Shown here in pieces: positions 47,616 through 60,060 of a DNA stretch of 64,000 nt. A program made the position numbers and the translations under genes. Origin of the DNA: Chlorocebus sabaeus. Lineage: Eukaryota > Chordata > Mammalia > Primates > Cercopithecidae. Numbering within the stretch: position 1 is the stretch's first letter; every line of letters begins with the position of its first letter. Below the pieces are notes generated by a model. The model was not told the origin of the DNA and did no database searches. It was given only the letters and a program-made list of their open reading frames with translations. Location: NCBI RefSeq assembly GCF_047675955.1, contig NC_132904.1, positions 66,087,435 through 66,151,434 on the forward strand, read 5' to 3'.

Positions 47616-48663
47616 TGGCTGATTGTTACTGTGATCTACAAAAATCTGCCTCTGATCGGAAGGACCCTTCTCCAATATTATCCCCTCACTTTCAGTTCTA
47701 GGAAATGACAACTTATCCCTCTTCTCTTCTCTTTACAATAAAGATCTGTCAAATTTTCAGTTATAATTTTAAGCCATAATAAAAATGTTATTGCAATATT
47801 TCGCAGAAATACGTCATATAATTTAAACCAGTCTTGTCTAACTCTCAGCAACCCGGCAAGTTTTCTAAGAAAACATATGCATAAAATAACATTAGGCAGA
47901 GAAACATTGTTACTAGTCAGAGATTTGAAGCAAAACTCATTGTGAAATCTCCTGTTCCTGGGAAACTGAAATAACAACTCTAGAGGATCACAAGGGGTTT
48001 AACAAAAGCAGGCTCAGTTTCTAAAACCTAAGTAGACAACGCTGTCTCTTACTTCCTTGCTTCTCCCCCAACCACTAAAACATCTGCCTGGGTTGCCATT
48101 ACTCTTACAGAAAAGCTCACCAACATAAAGAGGAAATGGAGAACATTCCTCCATGAAAAGGTTTAGGTGGTTTAATCTGCCCCTTCAGACATTCCTAGGT
48201 TGGAGAAATTTTCAAGAAAAGACAGCCCCCAATAATTTACTATGTCAGATTTGTCTCATGAAAAGAAGGTAGAAGCCTCCTCTTATCCAACAAAGAAGGC
48301 ATATATCAGCAGGGGAAGCCCACTCTCCTGGCAGTATTGTGCAATAGCATTCTTATCCCTGCTTAATCCGTTTAATGATTCCTTTTTTGAGACTTCATAG
48401 AAACAGTTGAATCTTTTTTCCAAAACTCTTCTATTTCATGACATGATAGATGACTCTTTTCCTCCAACCTCAGTATTCACTCTTTTTTTTTTTCTATCTG
48501 TCCTTCGAGGGTTGGAATTCCACAGTGCTCTATCCACGCATCCATGCCTGCTGCTTTCTTGGCGGAAAAACTGTACCTGGAAGATTTCCACAAATGTCAT
48601 GGTTTGAACTGTGGCCCCTATGTTGAAGATTATGAAGTGTATAATTTTAAAAAAATTCCTCTT
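47616..48663. other. Intergenic DNA, nothing recognised
   Basis: No clear repeat or gene. The OR52H-like promoter would lie here or beyond. Confidence 0.5.
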
Positions 48664-48963
48664 GGCCGGGCGCGGTGGCTCACGCCTGTAATCCCAGCAC
48701 TTTGGGAGGCCTAGGCGGGCGGATCACGAGGTCAGGAGATCGAGACCATCCTCGTGAACACGGTGAAACCCCGTCTCTACTAAAAATATAAAAAATTAGC
48801 CGGGCGTGGTGGCGGGTGCCTGTAGTCCCAGCTACTCGGAAGGTCGAGGCAAGAGAATGGCGTGAACCCCGGAGATGGAGCTTGCAGTAAGCCGAGATCG
48901 CGCCACTGCACTCCAGTCTGGGTGACAGAGCGAGACTCCATCTCAAAACAAACAAACAAAAAA
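48664..48963 (+). mobile_element. AluY-type, plus strand
   Basis: The least diverged Alu in the window: 'ggccgggcgcggtggctcac' start, 'gatcacgaggtcaggagatc' and 'tggcgtgaacc' are AluY-type features. The tail is (AAAC)n. Flanks share 'aaaaaattc'. Confidence 0.92.
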
Positions 48964-48996
48964 TTCATCTCTTCTCAGTTTAAAAATCAGTTATCT

Positions 48997-49624
48997 GATC
49001 AGCTAGTTCAACCATTATGGAAAACAGTATGGCGATTCCTCAAGGATCTAGAACTAGATGTACCATATGACCCAGCCATCCCATTACTGGGTATATACCC
49101 AAAGGATTATAAATCATGCTGCTATAAAGACACATGCACACGTATGTTTATTGCAGCACTATTCACAATAGCAAAGACTTGGAATCAACCCAAATGTCCA
49201 TCAGTGACAGACTGGATTAAGAAAATGTGGCACATATACACCATGGAATACTATGCAGCCATAAAAAAGGATGAGTTTGTGTCCTTTGTAGGGACATGGA
49301 TGCAGCTGGAAACCATCATTCTTAGTAAACTATCACAAGAACAGAAAACCAAACACCGCATGTTCTCACTCATAGGTGGGAACTGAACCATGAGATCACT
49401 TGGATTCGGGAAGGGGAACATCACACACTGGGGCCTATCATGGGGAGGGGGGAGGGGGGAGGGATGGCATTGGGAGTTATACCTGATGTAAATGATGAGT
49501 TGATGGGTGCTGACGAGTTGATGGGTGTAGCACACCAACATGGCACAAGTATACATATGTAACAAACCTGCACGTTATGCACATGTACCCTAGAACTTAA
49601 AGTATAATAACAATAATTTTTTTA
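48997..49624 (+). mobile_element. 5'-truncated young L1PA fragment
   Basis: About 0.63 kb: the ORF2 C-terminus (open to the natural stop at 49384-49386), 3' UTR and a short A-rich tail. A 15-bp TSD with one mismatch lies at 48982-48996 and 49625-49639. Five to seven extra bases ('tgatcag') precede the first L1 base. Very close to the end of the L1 at 2319-8484 (about 15 differences over 590 bp by eye). Confidence 0.95.
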
Positions 49625-49639
49625 AAAAATTAGTTATCT

Positions 49640-51540
49640 TATGCTTGTAATCTTTACTTAGAAATCCTACAGGTGCATCCAAGTCAGTATGTTCCAAACT
49701 ATCCCATTTGTCTTTCTATTGCCCCAGACCATTTCTCGTACAATGGTTTTCAACTCAACAAATGGCAATACAACACAATCAATTTCTCAATCTAGAAACC
49801 TTGAAGCTACCTAAATTAAATCTTTCTCACACATAATCATCATCCTCATCTTCTAAATAATTATTGTATTATAAGTAAGTATTCAATTAGTAAATATTCA
49901 TGTTACATCCACTTATTGCTACTCCTACAATGACTGCTCTATCCTACATACCACCAATTCTCATCAAGACCCCTGCATATTTTTTCTAACTTAAATGCAT
50001 TCATTTTGCTTGAGCAATTAAAAGTTGATAAAGGAAACAAATTATATACATATAATGAAAAGAATATTTTAAAAATATTTTCTAATGTACTTTTTGTGAT
50101 TTTCCTGCTATTAAAGCTGACCTCAGAAGTACAAGATTATTTCTCCTGGAGAAGGAAAGATGTGATATAGGGTGTATCCCAAATTAAGAGAAACAGAAAG
50201 TGGAAAGCCTGTCACTTCCAGATAGAACAAAATGGCAAAGCTGGTAGTCAGCAGCAGTGGATTTTGTCTGTGCTAAAGTCTAGATAAGGTTCATTTCACT
50301 ACCAATGGATTCAATTACAGAAGAGGTCAATGCATAGAGAAGCCTCAATTAAGGTTTATCATACCAGATCTAAGATATTCTATTCAGTATCACAAAATTG
50401 TACATAAGCTGTCCCACATCCCATGTCCCCTATTACATATACATATAGATATATCTGGGGAAAAAAAAAAGTCAAAATGGAAATTGGAAGGATAACTGTT
50501 ACACAGAGATAATAATTAAATAGGAGACAATAAATCCCATTTTAAAAGTATCATAATTAGAAACCAATTCAAATAAAAAATGTATGATTCCATTAATATT
50601 TAAAGTATTCTTACAAATCACTTAGGTGAAGCCCTTGAGTCAAGTAGAAAAATTGGCAATGCATACAAACAACCATATAAAAGTTTATATAAAATAAATT
50701 TGTATAAAATAAATTTTGCAATTTATATAAAAATAAATTCTAATATTTAGTACATATATAGAATATTCTAAATATCTTAAATAAATTCCATATAAAACAT
50801 GAATAAAGGATATTATTTACCAGATTAGCAAATATTTTTAAAGATCGATGATCTCATTGATGATATCCAATTCTATCCTACGTACTATCAACTCTCTAAT
50901 TCTGTGAAGGGTCTGAGGAATTAAGAACTGTTATAGCTATTTTAGAAGGGTTTACTATAAAATACTCTTAGAGTTTAATTTGACAATACGCATCAAAATA
51001 TAAAATGAGTATATCCATTGTCACAGAAGTTCCAAATGTAGAAATGCTTCCAAAGATAGTTATGCAAATAGAAAGGGTATGTAAATAGCCATTGCTGCAA
51101 TCTTTGAAATAGAAAATTTGAGTAAAATTATAATGTGGATAATAAAAAATTGAAAAGTTGGCATCCATTTAAATTTTAGTAGGGGAATGATTTTAAAATT
51201 TACAGTATATTTCTATAATAAAATACTTCCCCTTTTAAAAGAATGACATAAACCTATGTGTATAGAAATCAAAAGATGCCAAAATATATTTGTTAAATAA
51301 AAAGAGACAAATTAGTGCAGTGCTAGTATTTGTTATTAGTGTTGATTTGTTGTTTATGTTTTTATTTGCATTTAAAGGCCTAGAACAATATGCATCAACT
51401 ATTCCAAGTATATTTATAGAGTTTAAATTTTTTGTAACTTTAATATATACAGTATATAATTTAACATTTAACTTCATATATATGTAATTTATTTGTTTAA
51501 AAAATAAGCTTTTGTTTAAAAAACTTTGAGATTCTTCACA
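49640..51540. other. AT-rich intergenic DNA, nothing recognised
   Basis: Very AT-rich; no gene-like frame or identifiable repeat. Confidence 0.5.
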
Positions 51541-51544
51541 GATT

Positions 51545-53075
51545 TACATTGACATTCTTCACAGAATTAGAAAAACATTACTTTAAAATTTACAGAAAAC
51601 CAAAAAAGAGCCCATATAGTTAAGACAATCCTAAGCAAAAAGAACAAAGCTAGAGGCACCAGGCTACCCATCTTCAAACTATACTACAAGACTACAGTAA
51701 CAAAAACAGTATGATACTTGTACAAAAACAGACACATAGACCAATGGAACAGAATAGAGATCTCAGAAATATGACCACACATCTACAACCATCTGATCTT
51801 CAACAAACCTGACAAGAACAAGCAATGGGGAAAGAATTCTGTATTTAATAACGGTGCTGGGAAAGCTGGCTAGCCATATGCAGAAAATCGAAACTGGACC
51901 ACTTCCTTATACCTAATACAGAAATTAACCCAAGATGGATTAAAGATTTAAACGTAAAACCCAAAACTATAAAAACCTTAGAAGAAAATATAGGCAATAC
52001 TATGCAGGACATAGGCACAGGCAAAGATTTCATGACAAAAACATCAAAAGCAATTGTAACAAAAGCACAAAAGCAAAAATTGACAAATGAGATCTAATTA
52101 AACCAAAGAGCTTCTGCACAACAAAAGAAGCTATCATCAGAGTGAAGAGATAACCTACAGAATGGGAGAAAAATTTTGCAATTGGACAAAGGTCTAATAG
52201 TCAGAATCTACAAGGAACTTAAACAAATTTCCAAAAATAAATAAAACAACTCCATTAAAAAGTGCACAAAGGACATGAACAGTCACTTCTCAAAAGAAGA
52301 CATTTATACAACCAACAAACAAATGAAAAAAAGTTCAACATCACTGATCACTGGAGAAATGCGAATCAAAACCTCAATGAGATACCATCTCACGCCAGTC
52401 AGAATAGTGATTATTAAAATGTCAAGGAGCAACAGATGCTGGCAAGGCTGTGGAGAAATAGGAATGCTTTTACATTGTTGTTGGAAATGTAAATTAGTTC
52501 AACCATTGTGGGAGACTGTGTGGAATTCCTCAAAGACCTAGAACCAGAAATATCATTTGACCCAGCAATCCTGTTACTGGGATTAATCCTTCTATTATAA
52601 AGATATACACACTCATATGTTCACTGCGGCACTATTCACAATAGCAAAGACAAGGAATTAGTCCAAATGTCCATTGATGATAGACTGCATAAAGAAAATG
52701 TGGTACATATACACCATGGAATATTATGCAGCCATAAAAAGGAGTGAGATCATGTCCTTTGCAGGGACATGGATGGAGTTGGAAACCATTATCCTCAACA
52801 AACTAACACAGCAACAGAAAAGTAAACACCTCATGTTCTCACTTATAAGTGGAAGCTGAACAATGAGAACATATGGACACAGGGACCTGTTGGGGAGTTG
52901 GGTAAGAGGAGTGGTAGCATTAGGAAAATAGCTAAGCCATGTGGTACTTAACACTTATGTGATAGGTTGATAAGTGCAGCAAACCACCATGGCACATATT
53001 TACATATGTAACAAACCTGCACATTCTCCACATGTATCTCAGAATTTGAAATTAAATTAAATTAAATTAAATTTA
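51545..53075 (+). mobile_element. 5'-truncated L1 (older L1PA/L1PB type)
   Basis: About 1.5 kb of sense ORF2 C-terminal third and 3' UTR, with multiple stops. The longest remaining piece is the frame 52275-52541 (MNSHFSKEDI...). Ends in a (TTAAA)n-type pentanucleotide run at about 53050-53074. TSD not resolved. Confidence 0.9.
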
Positions 53076-53477
53076 AAAACAAAGCAAAACAAAAAAGTTG
53101 AAATGGAAAAATTAAATAAGTAAAAACATTACAAATTTCTAAAAATAAAAAATGACCATTTGTTAAAATATTAATAATTACTGATATGTCATTTTATTAC
53201 ATTATATATGTAATGCAACATTAATCAAAATCCACCTAGAATTTAAATTTAACTGGTAACACAATTTTAGAATATATTTTCATATACATATATATTTAAA
53301 TAAAAGTTAAAATATGTAAGAAAATATTTTTAATGATATTGAAGAAGATCATCCCTTTTATGTGTTGAAGATAAATGGCATAATTAATTTAAATATATTT
53401 ATTAAATGCATAAATACATAAAATTAATTAAAAATATATATAACATAGCTTATTGCTGACTCAAGAATAAATACGTA

Positions 53478-54600
53478 TCAAGATGGCTGACTATGCCCAG
53501 CACTGGCTCCGTCCACAAAGAAAGACGAAAATATAGAAATAACCACACATTGAAGAGAGCATCAAAGGGAAAAACTGTACCACAATCAGCAAGAAAGGGA
53601 CAAAGACCCCTGAGACACAGAACTCAAGATGGCACCTTAAAAGGGAAAGCAAAGCAGCGAACCAGGATAGGCTTAGAGACAAGAGGGACTAACCATTGCA
53701 GGGAAAAGGTAAGTGAAAGATTCCCAGCAGATCACAATACAGATGTCTGCAATCCTAGCTACAGGAGAGCCTAGAATAGACTGCTGTCTAGACTCCATGT
53801 GACTGCATCATCCCAGAGAGGGAAGTTACACTGGATCTCCCCAGATGTGACTGGGTGAATGAACAATAACAACAACAAAAAGACTCAACTCTGTGCTGCC
53901 TACAAGAATCTTACCTCACATGTAAAGACACACATAAACTGAACAAAACAGAAAACTCAGAAGTAAATGCATATTTACAGCCAACTGACTTGTGACAAAG
54001 GTACCAAGAGCATACACTGGAGAAAGAACACCTCTTCAATAAATGATACTGGGAAAACTGGATATCCACATGCAGAAGAATAAAACTTGACCCCTATTTT
54101 TCACCATGTATATAAATCTACTCAAAATGGATTAAAGACTTAAATGTATTAAGACCCAAAGCTATAAAACTACTAGGTGAAAATATAAGGGAAGTGCTCC
54201 AGGATACTGGTTTAGGCAAAGAATTTAAGGGTAAAACTACAAAGGCACAGGTATCAGAAAGAAACACAGACAGCTGGGACTTTATTAAACTAAAAAGCTT
54301 CTGCACAGCAAAAATAGAGGGAAGAAACAACCTGTAAAACGGGAAAATTTATTTGCAAATTATTCATCTGACAAGGGACAATATACACAAACAACTTAAT
54401 GGTAAAATAATAAAACAACTTAATGGTAAAATAATAAACAACTTAATGGTAAAATAATAAAACAGCTTAATGGTAACAACTTAATGGTAAAATAATAGCT
54501 TAATGGTAAAATAATAAATAACATGTATAAATGGGCAAAAGATCTGAATAAACATTTCTCAAAAGAAGATACACAAATAATCAACAAGTCCCCTGTAAGT
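53478..54600 (+). mobile_element. Old L1M: 5' UTR-like start joined to ORF2
   Basis: Starts 'atcaagatggctgacta', like old L1 5' UTRs, and runs to about 53880. It then jumps directly into ORF2 endonuclease sequence ('gctgcctacaagaatcttac') and further ORF2 to 54600, so ORF1 and much of ORF2 are deleted. The 93-codon frame 53493-53774 lies in the 5' UTR part and is not a known protein. Confidence 0.75.
54391..54531 (+). repeat. Minisatellite-like tandem array in old L1
   Basis: Around six imperfect copies of a 23-24 bp unit built on 'aacttaatggtaaaataata', two of them shortened. It sits in ORF2-derived sequence where the family has no such array, so it expanded locally after insertion. Confidence 0.9.
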
Positions 54601-54824
54601 GATTTTCTAAACAGGTGGGGGAACAATCTCTCTTCAAACAAAAGGGGGCAAGACCCCTCCCAAACAAATGCCAAATAAAACATAACTTAAACCAAATTTG
54701 GAAGTTCTGTCCAAGACTCTCTGTGGGTAGAACAGGCAGCCTGTGGAGCCCAACGTGTGTATCTCATGCCACAGTTGCAGAGACTGGTGTTTCTCCCTAA
54801 GTTGAATTAGCCTTGAATTTCCAC
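54601..54824. other. Unassigned sequence
   Basis: Not recognisably L1; no gene seen. Confidence 0.4.
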
Positions 54825-55133
54825 TTTTTTGTTTTTTGTTTTTGTTTTTGTTTTGAGACAGGGTCTCACTCTGTAACTTAGGCTAGAGTACAGTGGAACA
54901 CTCATAGCTCACTGTACCCTCAAACTCCTAGCCTCAAGTGATCCTTCCACCTCAGTGAGTAGCTAGAACAGCAAGTGTGTCCCATTATACCCAGCTAACT
55001 TTTAAAAAAAATTTACAGAGAAAGTGTCTCTCTATGTTGCCCAGGTTAGTCTTGAACTCCTATCCTCAAGCAATCCTTCCTCCTCAGCCTCCCAAATGGC
55101 TGGGATTACAGGTGTGAGCCACCACACCCAGCT
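54825..55133 (-). mobile_element. Alu (J-type), minus strand
   Basis: Diverged antisense Alu with a T/G-rich tail at its left side. Confidence 0.92.
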
Positions 55134-55428
55134 GCATCCTACTTCTGACACCACATACACCAAAGTCAAAATTGAAATGTAGAAATGAATCTCTAAATGT
55201 AACATTTTATTTGAGAAGAAAGAATTGCAATCTGAGGCGTACACACAAATTGCATGGTCTTTATTACGTCTGAAGAACAAAGAACAGGTTAAGATTTTTT
55301 TTAAAAAAACCCACCTCTAATAATATAAAGGCCTAGAATGCAATTCCTTTTTTCCCCTAGGAATGCCAAGTTGCCAAAGTCAAAGAAGGGAGTCTCAGGG
55401 ATGATATCCGGTGTTTCTAACACTAGCC
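55134..55428. other. Unassigned sequence
   Basis: No repeat or gene recognised. Confidence 0.4.
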
Positions 55429-55481
55429 AGGTTATAGCACCCTAACACTATGAGAGAAAGAAACGAAAGCCACAAGTTCAT
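55429..55481. repeat. 53-bp direct repeat, copy 1
   Basis: Identical to 57134-57186 except for two bases. It ends exactly where an inverted L1 piece begins, so it may be an unusually long TSD. Confidence 0.92.
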
Positions 55482-55745
55482 GTTGGAATTTTCAGTGTTC
55501 AAGTTGACACTTTTGTTGAGGTTATTCTTAAGTATTTTGCTTTTGATGCTGTTGTAACTAGAATTTTTAAGGCTATTTTTATTATTTATTTTTTGTGTTC
55601 AACAATACAATTGACTTTGTATCCTGTTACTGTACGGAACTTATTTATTATTCCTAATAACTTTTAGTAAATTTCTTATAATCTTCTGAACCTAAGATCA
55701 TATCAAGAGCAAATAAAATAATTGTACTTTTTTTCTTTCAAAAAA
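55482..55745 (-). mobile_element. Inverted 5' piece of a twin-primed L1
   Basis: Antisense ORF2 from the region between the RT palm and the 'LTKEVKDLY'-type block. Its orientation relative to the sense piece at 56080-57030 matches the twin-priming pattern, with about 1.2 kb lost at the junction. An Alu later landed near the junction. Confidence 0.7.
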
Positions 55746-55753
55746 AACATTAT

Positions 55754-56065
55754 GGCCTGATACGGTGGCTCATGCCTGTAATGCCAGCACTTTGAGAGGC
55801 CAAGGTGGGCAGATCACTTGAGGTCAAGACAAGTGAACTTGAGAGTTTGAGACAAGCCTGGTCAACGTGTAGAAACCTGTCTCTACTAAATATGCAAAAA
55901 AAATTAGCTGAGTGTGGTGGCAGTCACCTGTAGTTCCAGCTACTCTGGAGACTGAAGCAGAAGAATCACTTGAACCCAGGGGGTGGCAGTTGCAGTGAAC
56001 CAAGAACGCCTCATTGCACTCCAGCCTGAGTGACAAAGTGAGACTCCACCTTAAAAAAAAAAAAA
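55754..56065 (+). mobile_element. Alu (old S/J-type), plus strand
   Basis: Complete diverged Alu with poly(A). A small local duplication ('caagacaagtgaacttgaga') lies in the left monomer. Confidence 0.9.
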
Positions 56066-56079
56066 GATTAAAAAGAAAA

Positions 56080-57030
56080 AAAAGCCAACAAGTATATGAA
56101 AAAAATCCTCAACATGATTAATCATAAGGGACATGCAAATCAAAACTACAATGAGGTATAATCTTACCCCAGTTCGAATGGCTATTATCAAAAAATCAAA
56201 AATAACAAATGCTGGTGAAGATGTTGGTAAGACTGTAAATTAATATAGCCATTATAGAAAACTGTGGAGGGTCCTCAAAAAACTAAAAATAGAACTATCA
56301 TATGATTGAGTAATCTCACTACTGGGTATTTATCCAAAGGAAAGGAAATCAGTATATCGAAGAGACATTTGCACCCTCATGTTTATTGCAGCACTGTTCA
56401 TAATAGCCAAGATAGGTAATCAACCTAAGTGCCTAACAACAAAGATTTTTAAAATTGTGTATGTATGTACAATGAAATACTATTCAATCATAAAAAAATG
56501 AAATCTTGTCATTTATGGCAACATGGGTGAACCTGCACATTACTATGTTAAGTAAAATAAGTTAGGCATAAAAAGGTAAATCCTGCATGTTCTCGTCCAC
56601 ATGTGGCAGCTAAGCACAAAGAGCTCACAGAAGCAGAGAGTAGAATTATGGTTATCAGAAACTGGGAAGAGCAGATAAAGGAAAGGGAAGATAAGGAGAG
56701 ACTGGTTAAAAGTTACAAAATTACAGCTAGATAAAAGGAATAAATGCTAGAGTCCTACATCACTGTAGGGTGAATATATTAACAATAATTTATTGTACAG
56801 TTGAAAAAGCTAGAAGAGAGGATTTTGAATGTTTCCTACAAACGTGAATTTTAAATATTTAAGGTTCTAGATACTCTAATCACCCGGATTACATCATTAT
56901 ACATTGTATCAGAATATTATTATTCTGTACTCATAAATAGTATTATACAATTATTGTGCCAACTAAAAAATGAGAAAACAATATGTTGTACATCTTAAAT
57001 ATATAATAAAAGTATCATTACTCTAAAAAT
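56080..57030 (+). mobile_element. 3' piece of a twin-primed L1 (L1MA/MB-like)
   Basis: Sense ORF2 C-terminus and 3' UTR with typical phrases ('actactgggtatttatccaa', 'catgttctcgtccacatgtg'). Heavily mutated. About 100 bp of non-L1 sequence follows before the second 53-bp repeat copy. Confidence 0.8.
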
Positions 57031-57133
57031 GTGAATAAGAAGCATTAGATTATAATAGCAGATTCAATATGGAGAACCAAAAAAAAAATGAGTCCATGTA
57101 AACATTTAGTAAGAAATGCTGGAAGATGATTAA

Positions 57134-57186
57134 AGGTTATAGCACCCTAACACTATCAGAGAAAGAAATGAAAGCCACAAGTTCAT
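57134..57186. repeat. 53-bp direct repeat, copy 2
   Basis: Matches 55429-55481 at 51 of 53 positions. The sequences flanking the two copies are unrelated. Confidence 0.92.
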
Positions 57187-58105
57187 TAAAGAAGGTGAAG
57201 TGTGAAAAAAAGAATAAATATACTCAAAGAGCAAAATATATAGCTCCAAAATTGGCTGTAATTTTTATCATACTGTAGTAATTGAAAGAATCAAAATTAA
57301 ATTGTAAAAATTTAAAAGTAATGGATTATTCTACAAATAGCATAGAAATAATTCAGTATTGTTTATAGAAAAAATGTAGCTAGATCCATAGTTTATGCTA
57401 AATACCATAAAATTCCTCATGAATCAAAAAAACATGTAAATCAAATCACAAGAAAACTTTCACATTGTATTAAAAAAGAGTATCTATCTGAGAGCTATAT
57501 GAGGATAAGGTTTTTAAGAAATATGTTGAGGTAAATAAATAAGTAACAAATGCTAAGTTAGGTAGAAAGGCAGAACTGTAAATATAGACTGAAAAAAAGC
57601 CCGAATTATCACACTAAATGGCATTACTTCAAAAATTAATAGAAGCTGCATAAGATGCAAAATTATAATCTTAATCACATTACTGATTTAATAATAAATA
57701 ATATAAATATACTAAATACCAAAAATGGAAATCAATTGTTTTAAAAAGAAAAAAGTGTCAATTGTAATTAGTGGAATTGAAGCTCTAATGTCACAAGTAA
57801 ATTACATAAACACAATGACTAAAATTCAGATAAAAAGACAAAAATATAATTTCTAATAATGAAAAATATATTTTCTAACGATGGTATTTTACAAAGCAAT
57901 TTTAATGTTTTAACAATTGAATTAAAGTTAGTGATATTAAGGAAACTTAAAAATAACAAATATAATTTATGAATAATAAGAAAACCTAAATAGACCTATA
58001 TATGAAACAAAAAGAAAAACTTGTCAGAGACTACCTCCCTCTAAATGGTGCTTATATGGGACAATTATATCTATTATTAAACAATTATAGCTTTTTAGGT
58101 TTAGG
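57187..58105. other. AT-rich intergenic DNA, nothing recognised
   Basis: No gene or identifiable repeat. Confidence 0.5.
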
Positions 58106-58412
58106 TTTTTTTTTTTTTTTTTTTTTTTTTGAGACGGAGTTTCACTCTGTCGCCCAGGCTAGAGTGCAGTGGCGTGATCTTGGCTCACTGCAACGTCTGC
58201 CTCCTGGGTTCAAGCAATTCTCTGCCTCAGCCTCCCAAGTAGCTGGGATTACAGGTGCCCGCCACCATGCCTGGCTAATTTTTTTGTATTTTTAGTAGAG
58301 ATGGAGGTTTCACCATCTTGGCCAGGCTAGTCTTGAACTCCTGACCTCATGATCCGCCCACCTCAGCCTCCCAAAGTGCTGGGATTACAGGCATGAGCCA
58401 CCTCACCCTGCC
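58106..58412 (-). mobile_element. Alu (S-type), minus strand
   Basis: Antisense Alu with a T25 tail at 58106-58130 and the full dimer to about 58412. Confidence 0.94.
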
Positions 58413-59094
58413 AACTTCAAAACATTTTGAAGAGAGCAGAGGGGGAGGCTCAGAAGGAAGCTCCACGTAGATACATCTCTTTTTCTGTAGTCTCTTACAA
58501 CAACTGTAGGATCTAAAAACTACATTCAAAGTTTTAATCTTCGCCTTTCCTTTTTTTGGAGCCCACCCTTTTCCCAACTCCTTCTGTCCTCTTCACTGGA
58601 TCTATTTCTCATCTGCTCTACTCCCCACCAGCTTCACTACCAAATAGTTCCTCACTATTCTCCACCAACTGATACCTTGGAGGCCTTGGTGCTGGAACTG
58701 TATTTTGCAAAAAGCAGGATAAAAAGTAGGGTGTGTGGAAGCACAGCTGGCAATATACAGACCAAAGGACAGGAGAAGTAGTCCCAGGCTCAGGAAGGAC
58801 AGACACAGAACAAAAAGGACAGACATAGGATCATGCTTATAGTAGGGAAGAACTAACACAGAGCCTACAGGAGTGGCATACAAAAGTACACCCCTCATGT
58901 TCTCCAGGGATTAGAGACAGGTTAGGTCAGAGGACCTCTGAGCCAGGGGATCTATAGATCCCAAGGCCCCAAGTTAGTCTAGGATATGAGCAAGGATTCA
59001 ACCAAATTAACACTTTCTCATCTTAAAAATCTATACTTCTGCTCTTGTTAGTGGTGAGTGGGGAATTTTTGAATCTAAGAAAGTAGTGTAAGGG
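58413..59094. other. Intergenic DNA, no gene seen
   Basis: The frame 58602-58898 on the minus strand has hydrophobic stretches but no family resemblance. Confidence 0.45.
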
Positions 59095-60060
59095 TAAAAA
59101 GGTGTTACACCCTTTCCTCGTCTATTCAAGGTCCATGGCCAACACCCCTATAATAAAAGACTGATTAACAAAAGTATAATAAATTTATTTAATCAAAGTT
59201 TTACATGACACAGGAGACATCAAATATAAAATCCCCAAAACCCAGGGTTTTTTTTTAATGCTTAAGTTCAAAGAAAGATGGAGGGCTGTGTAGAAATGTG
59301 ATTGGACTAAAAGGGTATGATCTAATGGTAACAAACTAAGGAGAACTTAGCAAGACCTATTTGTTCAGATTCTTCTTGGCTTCTCTGTGTAGAGAAGCCC
59401 TTTCCCTCCTTCACTCCAGTTATGGGGCAAAACTCTCTGGAATACCGGTCTATAGACTACTTTCAGTGGAGGTAGATCAGAGAGTGACTTCTCTTGGTTT
59501 TATGGCTTGCTTTTAGGGAGATGAGTTCTAGTTTCTATGACCTGCCTTGGGGAATAAGTAAGTCAGTCTAGTTTCCATGACCTGCTTTGAGGGAGAAAGA
59601 GAGAAGGAGAAAAGAGGGTGGGAGAAAGTGAGACAAGACTTCTTGCTTGGGAGGCCCTTCCAATCTCGATCTCCTTCAGTTCAAAGCACTCAGGGTGCCA
59701 AGATACCGTACTTCGGGTTATCATGTTCTGAGCCACATCAGTAGCGTACTGAATCTCAGCAAGGTTTTTATTTAGCTCGATCAGCAACTTGATAAAGAAA
59801 CTTTGCAAGAATTAGGTTTGTCATGTCCCTGGACTTAGGCTAATGCTCCTAAAACTTCTTGTGCAGGGAATGTTTTATTTTCTCAATCCTTGGAAGAGAT
59901 TACTTCATAGTGGGTAATGAACAAATGCCTGTTGAATTAAAAGGAATCCCCCTCTAACCTTAGATTACAAAATCCTGAAAATATTTCTCATTGAGGCTGC
60001 CATCCCCCCAGGTATTCAGAGGCCTCTGTTTTCTGATACTTTCCTCAATGGCCAGACTTG
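59095..60060. repeat. Unclassified interspersed-repeat-like block
   Basis: The sequence style suggests an old ERV-type repeat. An internal near-repeat ('tagtttctatgacctgc' and 'tagtttccatgacctgc') occurs about 45 bp apart near 59530-59590. Family and orientation uncertain. Confidence 0.4.

Noticed and set aside
48862..49386. 174-codon frame starting in an AluY and ending in L1 ORF2
   Set aside because: A chance join of the AluY tail with the L1 fragment. Two different insertions with separate TSDs; no sign of selection as a fusion gene.
53493..53774. 93-codon basic frame
   Set aside because: Lies in L1M 5' UTR-like sequence; a similar composition is expected there by chance.
54391..54531. 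Regularly spaced repeats, considered as a CRISPR-like array
   Set aside because: Units are head-to-tail without unique spacers, and the DNA is primate nuclear; it is a minisatellite.
58602..58898. 98-codon frame with hydrophobic stretches
   Set aside because: Short, not preceded by a convincing start, and without family resemblance; unique DNA can give such frames by chance.
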